From assembly GCF_023283895.1 (NCBI RefSeq), contig NZ_JAKILB010000002.1, forward strand, positions 474,425 through 538,424: a stretch of DNA of 64,000 nt, written 5' to 3'. This document shows positions 8,053 through 16,493 of the stretch, piece by piece. The translations under genes were made by a program, and so were the position numbers. The notes beneath the pieces were generated by a model. It worked only from the letters and a program-made list of their open reading frames with translations. It ran no database searches and was not told the origin of the DNA. The DNA comes from Shewanella pneumatophori. Lineage in GTDB: Bacteria; Pseudomonadota; Gammaproteobacteria; Enterobacterales; Shewanellaceae. How positions within the stretch are numbered: position 1 is the stretch's first letter; every line of letters starts with the position of its first letter.

Positions 8053-8508
8053 CTATGAGGCAATGACAAATTGGCCTTGCATAATTGCCCAGTGACCAGG
8101 GAACGAGCAGAAGAAGCTGTACTGTTTTGCTGGATCGAGATCAGCGGTGCTAAAGGTAATGCTAGTGCTTTCGCCGCCGCCAATAATGTCGGTATGAGCC
8201 AGTACGCGTGGATCATCGGCTTTTACGTAGCTGTTTGCTGCGCCAGCGGCCATGCCTTCGTTAGCAACAGCTGACATATTGGCGGTTTCGGTTAACACCC
8301 AGTTATGGCCCATGGCACTTTTTGGCAAGGTGCCTGTGTGGTGTAAGTTTAAGGTGACTTCAGTGCAGCCCGCTGGCAATGTTAGTTCCTTTTTGTCGAA
8401 CTGCATTGCATCGGTAGCATTAATATCGAGTTGGCATGTGTTAGCGCTAGCAAAACTTGAAATACTGAGCAGCAGAGCTGCTGCGACAAACTTGATTAGA
8501 GTATGCAT
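8053..8508 (-). CDS. azu: Azurin, periplasmic blue copper protein
   Basis: Type I copper electron carrier (151 aa precursor). Residues 1-22 form a signal peptide ending ...SSFASA; the mature protein starts near Asn23. The copper ligands are visible: His68 (MGHNW), Cys134, His139 and Met143 (CSFPGHWAIM); Cys25 and Cys48 would form the usual disulfide. DAMQFDKKELTLPAGC and KSAMGHNWVL are diagnostic azurin segments. It probably shuttles electrons between cytochromes and periplasmic reductases or peroxidase. It is monocistronic, and a Fur-like site about 60 bp upstream suggests iron control (see the separate entry). Confidence 0.95.
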   Translation of the reverse strand: MHTLIKFVAAALLLSISSFASANTCQLDINATDAMQFDKKELTLPAGCTEVTLNLHHTGTLPKSAMGHNWVLTETANMSAVANEGMAAGAANSYVKADDPRVLAHTDIIGGGESTSITFSTADLDPAKQYSFFCSFPGHWAIMQGQFVIAS

Positions 8509-8564
8509 TGTTAACTTCTCATATAGTAAAAGACGTTAACATCCTAATGTAAAACTGCTTAAAT

Positions 8565-8583
8565 GAGAATGATAATCAATTGT
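8565..8583 (-). promoter_or_regulatory. Fur-box-like site upstream of azurin
   Basis: Plus-strand GAGAATGATAATCAATTGT matches the 19-bp Fur consensus at 14 of 19 positions (14 of the first 16). It lies 57-75 bp upstream of the azurin start. Match counted by hand; binding is inferred. Confidence 0.5.
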
Positions 8584-8707
8584 AAATTGTTTTTAAAGAT
8601 TGGCTCTTTGACTAACTGCAAAGTTAAAAACTGCGCTTGTTATGGCTAAGCAATATAGATTAACAATTGGACTTAGTAAGCTAAGCCCAATTGACCATTA
8701 GAGAGTG

Positions 8708-9928
8708 TTATTTTGAGGTGACCTTGATGCGTTCGACATCGGTGGCAGGCGCTTCAATTTCAAAGTCGAGTTGTACTTTTGAGCCTTGTACGCCTTTAAC
8801 TGAACTCTGGTATTGCCATTGCTTTAATGCGGTAATAGCCACTGCATCAAACACTTTCTCAGGTGATGATTTTATTACGCTAACATTGGTTACTGCGCCA
8901 CTTGGGGTAATATCAAATTTGAGCTGCACAAAGCCGTTTTGATTGGCTTCGATAGCTTCCGCTGGATACTTGGGCTCAATACGCACTGTTGGATATACCA
9001 CAGATTGTTTATCAACTCCGCCGGCTTGAACTTGTTGATTTAGCATTAGGCCGCAAAGCCCTAAAACCATGATTAATCCTATAACTGCAATGCTGCTTTG
9101 GCCTTTTTGCTGTGTTTTCATTTGCATAATACGTTCCTTGAGTATGTTTTTATTTCCGTAGTGAGTGTGTAGCAAGCCGTGCTGGGCCTGCTGTGAATAA
9201 GCCAACAGCACTTGGCTATAACTGATTTTTTGTTGCTTGTTGAGTGACTGAGTAACATAGGCATCGCAGGCTAGCTCTTGATCATCGCGAAAGCGACGGT
9301 ATGCAAGCCAGCAAATGGGGTTAAACCAAAACAGACATAACACGCCATACGCCAATAAGTTGCACTGTAGATCGCCACGCTGGTGGTGATATTGCTCGTG
9401 ACTGATAATGGCTTGCTGCTCTTGTGCATTAAGTTGGTTGAAGTTTACTGGCAAGATGATTTTTGGGTTCACAATGCCTATAAGCATCGGCGACTGCACT
9501 TTGGGGTGAACGTAAGTCGCTAGGCGTGAAAATGGGTTGCTTACTTTAGTCGCGCTGCGAGCAAGGGCTTTGATTGATACAAGCTGCAGCACAAGCAGCA
9601 TAAGCATGATGGCAATTCCGCCAAGCCATACATAGCTTACAAATAGCACATAGTTTGTTGTGTTTTTAGCTTGAATTACTTTGCTTGCCAAAACGCTGTA
9701 ATGAGCGATTTGCTGAGACTGAACTGCTGCAAATAGGTTTGGCATGGCAGCGATAATAGCTGAGCTAAGTAATAGAATAGGCACTGCGAGCCAAAGATGA
9801 TAAGTCTGGTGTGAGCCTAAGTATTTTTGTAGCGGCTTGTGGCAAATCAGTAAGCCTACACAAATTAGGCTGAGTAGTAGGGTTTGTTGCGCCATCCATA
9901 GCATCATGACTTGTTTTCCTTTTGCCAT
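8708..9928 (-). CDS. M56-family (BlaR1-like) membrane metallopeptidase with C-terminal TonB domain
   Basis: Integral membrane peptidase (406 aa) that partners a BlaI repressor. The N-terminal half has several transmembrane helices and the zinc motif HEQYHHQRGD (HExxH); RRFRDDQELACDAYV is the third-ligand region typical of M56. A further transmembrane segment (SSIAVIGLIMVLGLCGLMLN) precedes a C-terminal TonB_C-like domain (EPKYPAEAIEANQNGFVQLKFDI...ALKQWQYQ). The penicillin-binding sensor domain of true BlaR1 is absent. It overlaps blaI by 25 bp, so the two are co-transcribed and coupled. A signal-dependent cleavage of BlaI is expected from the family; the signal is unknown. Confidence 0.87.
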   Translation of the reverse strand: MAKGKQVMMLWMAQQTLLLSLICVGLLICHKPLQKYLGSHQTYHLWLAVPILLLSSAIIAAMPNLFAAVQSQQIAHYSVLASKVIQAKNTTNYVLFVSYVWLGGIAIMLMLLVLQLVSIKALARSATKVSNPFSRLATYVHPKVQSPMLIGIVNPKIILPVNFNQLNAQEQQAIISHEQYHHQRGDLQCNLLAYGVLCLFWFNPICWLAYRRFRDDQELACDAYVTQSLNKQQKISYSQVLLAYSQQAQHGLLHTHYGNKNILKERIMQMKTQQKGQSSIAVIGLIMVLGLCGLMLNQQVQAGGVDKQSVVYPTVRIEPKYPAEAIEANQNGFVQLKFDITPSGAVTNVSVIKSSPEKVFDAVAITALKQWQYQSSVKGVQGSKVQLDFEIEAPATDVERIKVTSK

Positions 9929-10281
9929 GTATCAATTAACTGCTGCAGCTCAGCAACATCTTGCGCATTAAGTTTGTTTTGCTTAGCAAAGCCTGCGACG
10001 AGTGGGGCAATGCGGCCTGAAAATAAGCGATCAATAAAGGATTCAGTTTCTTTTAGCTGGTATTCGCTCTGATCAATTAACGGCGAGTACAGGTACGAAC
10101 GGCCTTGTTTTTCAAAACCAATGGCTTGCTTTTTGACTAATCGGTTTAGTAACGTTTTAACGGTTTTTTCGTGCCAATCATGGCTGCGCGATAATTGGTT
10201 AATCACCTCGCTGGCACTTTGTGGTGATGACTGCCACAAAATATTGAGAACCGATAGCTCAGCATTGCTGATCTCTTTCAT
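9904..10281 (-). CDS. BlaI/MecI-type transcriptional repressor
   Basis: Winged-helix repressor of 125 aa: ISNAELSVLNILWQ, SASEVINQL and WHEKTVKTLLNRLVKKQAIGFEKQGRSYLYSP are the standard BlaI signature. The start is placed at the ATG read from complement 10281 (GGAAGC ribosome-binding site); an in-frame upstream extension would add 25 residues that read like intergenic DNA and cover the operators. The C-terminal part carries the dimerisation helices. It overlaps the M56 gene by 25 bp. Two palindromes upstream (10306-10319, 10330-10345) are the expected operators, implying autorepression that is relieved by the protease partner. Confidence 0.92.
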   Translation of the reverse strand: MKEISNAELSVLNILWQSSPQSASEVINQLSRSHDWHEKTVKTLLNRLVKKQAIGFEKQGRSYLYSPLIDQSEYQLKETESFIDRLFSGRIAPLVAGFAKQNKLNAQDVAELQQLIDTWQKENKS

Positions 10282-10305
10282 GTTTAGCGCTTCCTTGTAC
10301 TTATG

Positions 10306-10319
10306 ATTACACTTGTAAT
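10306..10319. promoter_or_regulatory. BlaI-type operator 1
   Basis: Perfect inverted repeat ATTACA-CT-TGTAAT, 24 bp upstream of the blaI-like start; it contains the TACA/TGTA half-sites known for BlaI/MecI. Confidence 0.75.
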
Positions 10320-10329
10320 TTATAATTAA

Positions 10330-10345
10330 GATTACAAATGTAATC
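10330..10345. promoter_or_regulatory. BlaI-type operator 2
   Basis: Second palindrome (GATTACA-AA-TGTAATC) with the same half-sites, its centre about 25 bp from that of operator 1. It lies where the promoter of the blaI-M56 operon should be. Confidence 0.75.
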
Positions 10346-10547
10346 AAAATGTGCAAGTATTTTTTGGCTGATTTTTAATCTTGTTTGTTTTTGTCTTTAT
10401 AAGTAGTTATTAATTAAGCTTATTTTGTTATTAATGTGTATTTACTGGAGAGAGGGCAAAACTAATTGGCTTTTTAATTACCACTTTTGCCGAAGCGCAT
10501 TTAGAATGAGAAGTATAGAAAATACCCTAAACAAGGATTGTAAAGGT

Positions 10548-11243
10548 ATGCCCTCAATGTTATCTCGTATCACATTTGCTTTGTTCAGCAGTATTATATT
10601 GCTTGTGTCTCAGCCTCTTGCCGCTGTTGCAGATAAAGCCTCTGCTGAAGTCACCGCTGCTAACGCGGCAAAAGCGCCAAGTAATCAAACGATTCATCAA
10701 TCATCGCAGCAGTTGGTGATCTTTGAGCAGACCATTAACTTTAACTTACCCTCAGATTGGAAATTAGCGCATTCAGAACAACAAGAAACGATGTTTTCTG
10801 CGGAGTTTGTGCCTGCTAATCAAGAGTTACAAACTTGGTCGTCTATGGTGTGTGTACAAGGCTTTAAAGGTGTGGCTGCAGATATTGAACCTGAGCTTTT
10901 TTTGGAAACAATGGCCAATGTGTACCTTGAAAATTGCCAAGGTGAAATGGTGTTTGAAACTTTACCCAGTGAGCCATTAAATGGCCATGAAACTGCTAGT
11001 GCGATTATCGGCTGCACGAAAATGCCGAATTCACATATTAAGTCGATTGATAAAACTACCGCTTATGAGGCCAACCACGGTTTAGGTGAAATTGGCCACT
11101 ACACTGCGGTTAAAGGTAAAGCTGATCTGTATTTGATCCATAAATCGATTAGAGGTGACAGCTTTAGTAAAGCTAATCCGCCGGTTAAATCGCAAAACTA
11201 TCAAGAATTTTTATCGAGCATTACTCCGCTAAGCCTACATTGA
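10548..11243 (+). CDS. Predicted secreted protein of unknown function
   Basis: 231-aa protein with a clear N-terminal signal peptide (MPSMLSRITFALFSSIILLVSQPLAAVA). I do not recognise a named domain. The mature part is alpha/beta-like, with phrases such as INFNLPSDWKLAHSEQQETMFSAEFVPANQ, and three cysteines (VCVQGF, ENCQGE, IGCTKM). The start is set at 10548 because the residues encoded upstream are not signal-like and an AAGGA precedes it; ATG 10557 is the alternative. Divergent from the blaI operon, about 200 bp away, so it may share the BlaI operators. The periplasmic location is an inference from the signal peptide. Confidence 0.7.
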   Translation: MPSMLSRITFALFSSIILLVSQPLAAVADKASAEVTAANAAKAPSNQTIHQSSQQLVIFEQTINFNLPSDWKLAHSEQQETMFSAEFVPANQELQTWSSMVCVQGFKGVAADIEPELFLETMANVYLENCQGEMVFETLPSEPLNGHETASAIIGCTKMPNSHIKSIDKTTAYEANHGLGEIGHYTAVKGKADLYLIHKSIRGDSFSKANPPVKSQNYQEFLSSITPLSLH

Positions 11244-11362
11244 TAAGCGCATCTATCTGTTTACTTGCTTTTTATGTTTGCTTTTAAAGCAAATATTCTA
11301 GCTGATATCAAATTGATGCGTTATCCCTACCGCTAATCCTGCTGTTTTACCTTAGGTTAAGT

Positions 11363-11392
11363 TAGACATTTAACCGTATAGACGTCTATAAT
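11363..11392 (+). promoter_or_regulatory. Sigma-70 promoter of the btuB leader
   Basis: TAGACA (-35, five of six matches) at 11363-11368, an 18-bp spacer and a perfect TATAAT (-10) at 11387-11392. It lies about 180 bp upstream of the cobalamin riboswitch and on the same strand. Confidence 0.65.
11364..11387 (+). promoter_or_regulatory. Possible MetJ operator overlapping the btuB promoter
   Basis: A perfect met box AGACGTCT at 11380-11387 is preceded in 8-bp register by AACCGTAT (5/8) and AGACATTT (6/8). The array fills the spacer and touches the -10 element, where a repressor would block RNA polymerase. Matches counted by hand. Confidence 0.5.
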
Positions 11393-11574
11393 GCGCGCAC
11401 TCATTGGTGGCGCTTTTTTGCTCTTGAGTGGGTGCAATGCATACTACTGCAAAAAGTAGTACTTAAAATGATGTAATCCAATAATGAAAAGCCCATATTT
11501 TGGTTTTTTGTTAGTTAGCTATTTATAGAAATAGCTTATAAAAAACAGCTCATAAAAAGAGTATTTTAGTCAAC

Positions 11575-11755
11575 TTTGTTGGTGCCTTAGTTACTTAGTA
11601 ACAGAGGATAATCGGGAAGTCAGTTTGATTCTGACACTGCCCCCGCAACGGTGAATGGTGAGAGACAGGTGCGCCTTAATGGAAAGGTGTTTAAAGCTTG
11701 TACTCGCGTATTAAATTGCTAATACAGAACCTAAGTCCGGAGACCGGCCAGTAAA
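11575..11755 (+). ncRNA. Cobalamin (B12) riboswitch
   Basis: Adenosylcobalamin-class riboswitch. Conserved blocks are visible: TCGGGAAGTCAG near 11613, the core TGCCCCCGCAACGGT at 11638-11652, and the B12-box-like AAGTCCGGAGACCGGCC at 11733-11749. The stem between them (CAGTTTGATTCTG...) is also typical. It ends about 130 bp before btuB. By family knowledge, ligand binding would shut off translation or elongation of the downstream uptake gene. Confidence 0.95.
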
Positions 11756-11881
11756 GTGATTTCGATGATTTCGGCGGGCAGATCTCGAGATGCGGCATAT
11801 TGACGGCTAGGCATAAGTTAACTTTTGCTCCGGATCACCGTGACGTTTTTGCCCCGTTTTCCTTTTAGGAGTCAAAGGTAA

Positions 11882-13735
11882 ATGGGAACACAACCATCAA
11901 AAATCGCACTGCTAGTTAGCAGTCTTTTAAGCTTATCTGCATTTTCAGCAACAGCTGAAGAAGCGACAACCTCTGCTGCAAACGTTGACGAAACCATTAC
12001 GGTTACCGGTTCGCGTTTTGATAGAACGGCGGATCAACAGCTAACCGTTATCAACACCATTGAACGTGAAGAAATTGCGCGTCTAAACCCTAAATCAGTT
12101 GCTGATGTATTAGAAACATTACCAGGTGTGAGCATTTCACGTAACGGCGGCGCTGGTCAGGCTACTTCAGTGAGTATCCGTGGTAGTAACTCTAATCATG
12201 TTTTAGTGCTTATTGACGGTGTCAAAGTGGGCTCTGCGACTTTAGGTACCGTTAGCTTTAATACTTTATCGCCAGAGAATATTGAACGTATTGAAGTGCT
12301 AAAAGGACCACGTGCCTCTGTTTGGGGCAGCGATGCTATTGGTGGCGTGATTCAAGTTTTTACTCGCCAACTTAAAGGCGGTGAGTGGTTTGCTGGTGCT
12401 GAATATGGCAGCAATGATTACATTCGTGGCTCATTTGGTACTGGTATGGATCATGGTAACGGCAGCACTACGCTAACGGTTAACCACGAACAGTCTGATG
12501 GCTATGATGTTTATAATGGCGCACCTGTTGAAAATGATGATGACGGCTATAAGCGTAATACTATTTCGCTAAAAGGCAGTCAGCAAATCAATCAAAACTG
12601 GCAAGCGCAGTGGAATGCTCAATACGATAAAGGCAACACTCAATACGATGATGTTTATGCCTCGGGATCTGCTGACGAATCTGACTATGCCAACTACCTG
12701 TGGAATCTTGCGACTCAATACAGCAACGATAAATTCACTAGTAAATTGGCACTCAGCCAGTCACGTGACTATAACGAGAACTTTCGTGGTGACGACATCA
12801 ATGTACCTGTTTCAGAATTTGAGACTAAGCGCGATCAAGTTAACTGGAGCAACCAATATTTAGCGGCAAATGAACTGACATTTACCGGTGGTATCGATTG
12901 GTCTAACGAAGCGGTTAAAGGTGATTACGCTCAAGATGAGCGTGATATTTTTGGTGCATATGTTTTAGTGCAAAAGCAGTGGAGCCAGTTATTAGCTGAG
13001 GCTGCTGTACGTTATGATGACGTTGAAAATATCGATAGCGAAGTGTCTTACAATGCTAGCCTTGCATATCAGTTCAATGATCAATGGCGTTTAGCGGCAT
13101 CAACAGGTACAGCGTTTAAAGCGCCTACTTTCAATGACTTATACTGGCCAGGATCTGGTAATCCTGATCTGATTTCAGAAACCGCTAAAAGTTATGATTT
13201 GACTCTGCATTATCAAGCTGACGATATTCGTGCTTACATTAGTGTATTTGAAAACAGCATCGATAACCTGATTGCTTGGGCGCCTACCGGTGAAAAAGAT
13301 GATTTTGGTTGGGATATCTGGAAGCCTGCCAATATTAATGAAGCAAAAATTCAGGGTGTAGAATTTTCAGCTAGTTTTAGTGTGTTCAGCCTAGATCACC
13401 AAGTGGCTTATACTTTCCTTGATGCTGAAAACAAACAGACAGGCGAAGAGTTAATTGGCCGCAGTGAAAACGAGTTTAACTACCAGTTAAGTTATAACTG
13501 GGAGCAAATTGACGTGCTTGCTAACTACCATTATCAAGGCAAGCGTTACGCCGGTTACAGTGAGTATTTTGATGCGACTCATCAAGTTGATTTGAGCATA
13601 GGTTATCAGTTAGATGATGCTTGGAGCCTACGTTTAAAAGCCAATAACTTATTTGATGAAGAGATTATCTCAGCGCAAAATTACTTTAGCCCTGGTAGAG
13701 AATTCTTCCTAAGTGTCAGTTACCAAGCCTTTTAA
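11882..13735 (+). CDS. btuB: TonB-dependent vitamin B12 receptor BtuB
   Basis: Outer-membrane cobalamin receptor (617 aa). Signal peptide at residues 1-25; TonB box around DETITVTGSRF (residues 37-47); plug domain with SVADVLETLPGVSISRNGG, VSIRGSNSNHVLVLIDGVKVG and IERIEVLKGPRASVWGSDAIGGVIQVFT; then a 22-strand barrel ending in the aromatic FFLSVSYQAF. The start ATG has an AGGAG ribosome-binding site at 11867-11871. It follows a cobalamin riboswitch and a probable MetJ-controlled promoter, so uptake should fall when cobalamin or methionine is plentiful. No btuCDF genes are adjacent; a terminator closes the unit, so it is monocistronic. Confidence 0.95.
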   Translation: MGTQPSKIALLVSSLLSLSAFSATAEEATTSAANVDETITVTGSRFDRTADQQLTVINTIEREEIARLNPKSVADVLETLPGVSISRNGGAGQATSVSIRGSNSNHVLVLIDGVKVGSATLGTVSFNTLSPENIERIEVLKGPRASVWGSDAIGGVIQVFTRQLKGGEWFAGAEYGSNDYIRGSFGTGMDHGNGSTTLTVNHEQSDGYDVYNGAPVENDDDGYKRNTISLKGSQQINQNWQAQWNAQYDKGNTQYDDVYASGSADESDYANYLWNLATQYSNDKFTSKLALSQSRDYNENFRGDDINVPVSEFETKRDQVNWSNQYLAANELTFTGGIDWSNEAVKGDYAQDERDIFGAYVLVQKQWSQLLAEAAVRYDDVENIDSEVSYNASLAYQFNDQWRLAASTGTAFKAPTFNDLYWPGSGNPDLISETAKSYDLTLHYQADDIRAYISVFENSIDNLIAWAPTGEKDDFGWDIWKPANINEAKIQGVEFSASFSVFSLDHQVAYTFLDAENKQTGEELIGRSENEFNYQLSYNWEQIDVLANYHYQGKRYAGYSEYFDATHQVDLSIGYQLDDAWSLRLKANNLFDEEIISAQNYFSPGREFFLSVSYQAF

Positions 13736-13760
13736 GGCTGAGTGCTCGTAAAATAGATTG

Positions 13761-13790
13761 AAAGCCAGACCTTGTGTCTGGCTTTTTTTA
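13761..13790 (+). terminator. Terminator after btuB
   Basis: Hairpin AAAGCCAGAC/GTCTGGCTTT with a 4-nt loop and a T-run, 26 bp after the btuB stop. Confidence 0.9.
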
Positions 13791-13831
13791 TGTTATTTTT
13801 TGAGTAACTAGTATTAAAAAGGCTGTTTTTA

Positions 13832-14431
13832 ATGCGCAAACTATTAGGTCATTGGTTAATTTCGGCGTTGCTAGTGTTATTGACGGCGTGCTCTGAGCCG
13901 AGTATTCCGCCATTATCAGATAATGCACGGGTGTTAGCCTTTGGTGACAGCCTAACTTATGGTGTTGGCGCATCGAAAGGCCAAGACTATCCAAGCCAGT
14001 TAGCCAGACTGAGCGGCTTTGAAGTGATTAATGCTGGCGTATCGGGGGAAACTACCACTCAAGGTGCTGCGCGTTTAGAGGCTTTACTTAACGCACATTC
14101 TCCTGAGTTATTGATCTTACTGGAAGGTGGTAATGATTTTTTAAGGAATCATTCTGTACAGGCCACCAAAGCAAATTTAGCCAGCATGATAGAAATGGCG
14201 CAATTACATCAAGTTCCGATTGTATTAGTCGCTGTACCGCAAAAAAGTCTGTTTTTGTCGCCCTCACCAATTTATGCCGAATTAGCAGACCAATATGAGC
14301 TAGTTTTGGTTGAAGATACATTAAGCAACCTATTAAAAACCTCTGCAATGAAATCAGATACCATACATTTAAATGATCAAGGTTATTTAGCGCTGGCTAA
14401 TGCTATTTTTCAAGCTGTAATTGATGGTTAG
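13832..14431 (+). CDS. SGNH-family esterase/lysophospholipase, lipoprotein (TesA/arylesterase-like)
   Basis: Hydrolase of 199 aa with an N-terminal lipobox (LLVLLTAC, Cys about residue 20), so probably anchored in the periplasm. The SGNH blocks are in order: block I FGDSLTYGVG (nucleophile Ser), block II glycine in NAGVSGETT, block III EGGNDFLR (Asn), block V SDTIHLNDQGY (Asp and His). Overall it resembles TesA (thioesterase I/protease I/lysophospholipase L1) and arylesterases, though TesA is usually not a lipoprotein. The substrate is probably a fatty acyl ester or thioester. It is followed by a 260-bp AT-rich gap without a visible terminator. Confidence 0.88.
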   Translation: MRKLLGHWLISALLVLLTACSEPSIPPLSDNARVLAFGDSLTYGVGASKGQDYPSQLARLSGFEVINAGVSGETTTQGAARLEALLNAHSPELLILLEGGNDFLRNHSVQATKANLASMIEMAQLHQVPIVLVAVPQKSLFLSPSPIYAELADQYELVLVEDTLSNLLKTSAMKSDTIHLNDQGYLALANAIFQAVIDG

Positions 14432-14691
14432 TGTTTTATAACAATCATTTACACTAAATTGGTTGAAGAAATTTTTACTATTTAGCAAACTCAAAGCCGC
14501 AGGGTGAGAGCAACGCTTATATAGGAAAATACTGAATTAACCAGCTTTGAAAAATTTATACATAGAAAACAGTTAAAACTTACAAAGTTATTGGCTTTTA
14601 TGGCTTGACCTATACAGGCAAATTATGGGTTAATTTACATAAAGTTTAATGTATATAATTATTAAAAATCTAATAGGGTTTAACGTTTCGC

Positions 14692-15420
14692 ATGACAGAT
14701 CTTGAGCAGCAAGTATTTACTCAAGTACGTGCCATTATCAGCAATGAAGAGCAGGTAATTGGTCGTCGGGGGATCCTTATCCCATTGAAAAAAGCCATTA
14801 TTGCGGATGGTGATATTCGCAATGTAATCGATATTGTTTCTTCAGATCCTGCTTTGTCGGCCCATCTGCTTTGGCGCAGCAATAGTGCTGACCATGCCGC
14901 ACCAGAAGCATCTAAAAACCGCTCGCTTAAAGATGCATTAGTTCGTTTGGGACAAGTGAACATTTATCGCTACGCGTTTACTTTTTATCTGAAAGAGCGT
15001 TTAGATGAGCTGCAAGAACCTTACAAAAAGTTGGTTCAGGGCTATTGGGCTTTGACTGAGAATATCGCGATTGATGCTGTTGATCAGCTTCATCAACTTG
15101 AAGGGGTTAATATTAACCCTGATGAAGTGCAAACTTTGGCGCTATTTAGTGTATTTGGCGAGATCATTGCGCTAACGGCATTTGCATACCTCAACTCAGC
15201 CTGCAGCGAGTATTACCCAATTGCGGCACTCAAGGCGGTGATTGAGGGGCAACAACAGACATTAACCCTTGAAGCATTTGAGTCACTAGGCTTGGATGAT
15301 GAGTTACAGACTGAGTTTTTGATTGCTCATAACTTACGCTCAACTCACAACGTTAACTCTCCGGGTTTAGTGTTAAAACGCGTACTTGCTAAAAGAGGCT
15401 TGTTACTTAAGCCAATATGA
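14692..15420 (+). CDS. HDOD-domain signalling protein
   Basis: Single-domain HDOD protein (242 aa). Residues about 20-190 show the all-helical HDOD pattern: RRGILIPLKKAIIADGDIRNVIDIVSSDPALSAHLLWRSNS, then SLKDALVRLGQVNIYRYAF. HDOD is an HD-related fold lacking metal ligands, common in two-component and c-di-GMP circuits, and this copy has no attached output domain. The gene has its own promoter region in the 260-bp gap upstream and a strong terminator downstream. Its partner is not evident from context. Confidence 0.82.
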   Translation: MTDLEQQVFTQVRAIISNEEQVIGRRGILIPLKKAIIADGDIRNVIDIVSSDPALSAHLLWRSNSADHAAPEASKNRSLKDALVRLGQVNIYRYAFTFYLKERLDELQEPYKKLVQGYWALTENIAIDAVDQLHQLEGVNINPDEVQTLALFSVFGEIIALTAFAYLNSACSEYYPIAALKAVIEGQQQTLTLEAFESLGLDDELQTEFLIAHNLRSTHNVNSPGLVLKRVLAKRGLLLKPI

Positions 15421-15430
15421 GCGCCAGATT

Positions 15431-15457
15431 AAAAAGCCTGCATTTGCAGGCTTTTTT
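15431..15457 (+). terminator. Terminator after the HDOD gene, possibly bidirectional
   Basis: AAAAAGCCTGC / GCAGGCTTTTT hairpin with T-run, lying between the convergent HDOD and metR genes. Confidence 0.88.
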
Positions 15458-15485
15458 GTTTTTATTTGATTTTAGCTACTCAGTA

Positions 15486-16388
15486 TTAGTTTACTTTTTG
15501 CTTAGCCAAGCCTTCCTGCGCAACTAACTCTAACCAATGTTGAGCTAAACGAGCATTTGCGCTATTGCGACGATATGCGCCAAATAACGGACGTTTCAAA
15601 CCTTCAACGCCGAGCTTCAAGCTCTTTAAGCTAAGACCATGAGCCTCGCTAATAGACCAGCTTGGCAGTGCGGCAATACCGTCTTTACAGGCGATGCGTT
15701 GCAGTAACATCATGGTTAAATCGCATTTAACTTGTGGGCCAGCTTTTACACCAGCAGGCTCTAAGAAATGACGATGAATATCTAAACGCTCAAGCGAAAC
15801 AGGATAACTGAGTATGGGTAAGCCTGCTAACTGTTGCGGGGTAACAAACTCTTGCTCTGCAAGTGGATGATCGCTAGCAACAACTAATCTAACTTCAAAG
15901 TCGAATAAGTGCTGATAAGCAATAGCCTGACCTGGAACAGGATCAGAGGTTAGCACTACATCCAACTCACCTTGCTCTAATGCGTTGAGCGAATCAAACA
16001 GATGACGGCTAGATAGGTCGAGATCCGCTTGTGGATATTGCTGACGGAATTGTTCCATTACCGGCATTAGCCAACGAAAACAGCTATGGCACTCGATCCC
16101 CACACCTAGATGATTGTCGCCAACCTCTAAGCCTTTTTTTAGATCAAACTCAGTCTCAATCACCTTAGGCAAAATATCTTCAGCTAGGTTAAGTAAGCGT
16201 GCACCTTCTTGGGTAAATGACAGTGGTTTACTCTTGCGCACAAAAATAGCGGAATTGATCCGAGTCTCTAACTCTTTAATTTGATGAGACAATGCCGACT
16301 GAGTGACGAAGCGTTTCTTAGCAGCCCCAGCGAGGCTGCCGCTTTCTTTTAGGGCAACTAAGGTACGTAAATGTCTAAGCTCTATCAT
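15486..16388 (-). CDS. metR: Methionine biosynthesis LysR regulator MetR
   Basis: LysR regulator of 300 aa with MetR signatures: MIELRHLRTLVALKESGSLAGAAKK at the HTH, TQSALSHQIKELE, FVRKSKPLSFT, the IECHSCFRWLMP segment that lines the homocysteine site, and GIAALPSW near the C-terminus. MetR activates metE and other methionine genes with homocysteine as co-regulator. The start is the ATG read from complement 16388, spaced 74 bp from four tandem met boxes, so metR is probably repressed by MetJ with S-adenosylmethionine. metE is not adjacent in this window. Confidence 0.93.
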   Translation of the reverse strand: MIELRHLRTLVALKESGSLAGAAKKRFVTQSALSHQIKELETRINSAIFVRKSKPLSFTQEGARLLNLAEDILPKVIETEFDLKKGLEVGDNHLGVGIECHSCFRWLMPVMEQFRQQYPQADLDLSSRHLFDSLNALEQGELDVVLTSDPVPGQAIAYQHLFDFEVRLVVASDHPLAEQEFVTPQQLAGLPILSYPVSLERLDIHRHFLEPAGVKAGPQVKCDLTMMLLQRIACKDGIAALPSWSISEAHGLSLKSLKLGVEGLKRPLFGAYRRNSANARLAQHWLELVAQEGLAKQKVN

Positions 16389-16461
16389 TTTATCCTCATA
16401 TGAAATCCGCTCATGTAGCGCTTGAATTCGTTTCGATTGCGAATCCTTAGGCTAACACAAT

Positions 16462-16493
16462 AAACTTCCAGACGTCCAGACGCCCAGCGATCT
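16462..16493 (-). promoter_or_regulatory. Four tandem met boxes (MetJ operator) upstream of metR
   Basis: Four consecutive 8-bp units in register: AAACTTCC, AGACGTCC, AGACGCCC, AGCGATCT, against the MetJ consensus AGACGTCT. The two central units match at 7/8 and 6/8. They lie 74-105 bp upstream of the metR start. Confidence 0.75.

Larger units (their letters stand above)
11244..11574. other. Intergenic region holding the btuB leader promoter
   Basis: No gene is visible. It contains a short TTTGCTT/AAGCAAA palindrome at 11277-11293 and, at 11363-11392, the promoter described separately; the stretch from 11393 to about 11574 is an AT-rich transcribed leader. Confidence 0.6.
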
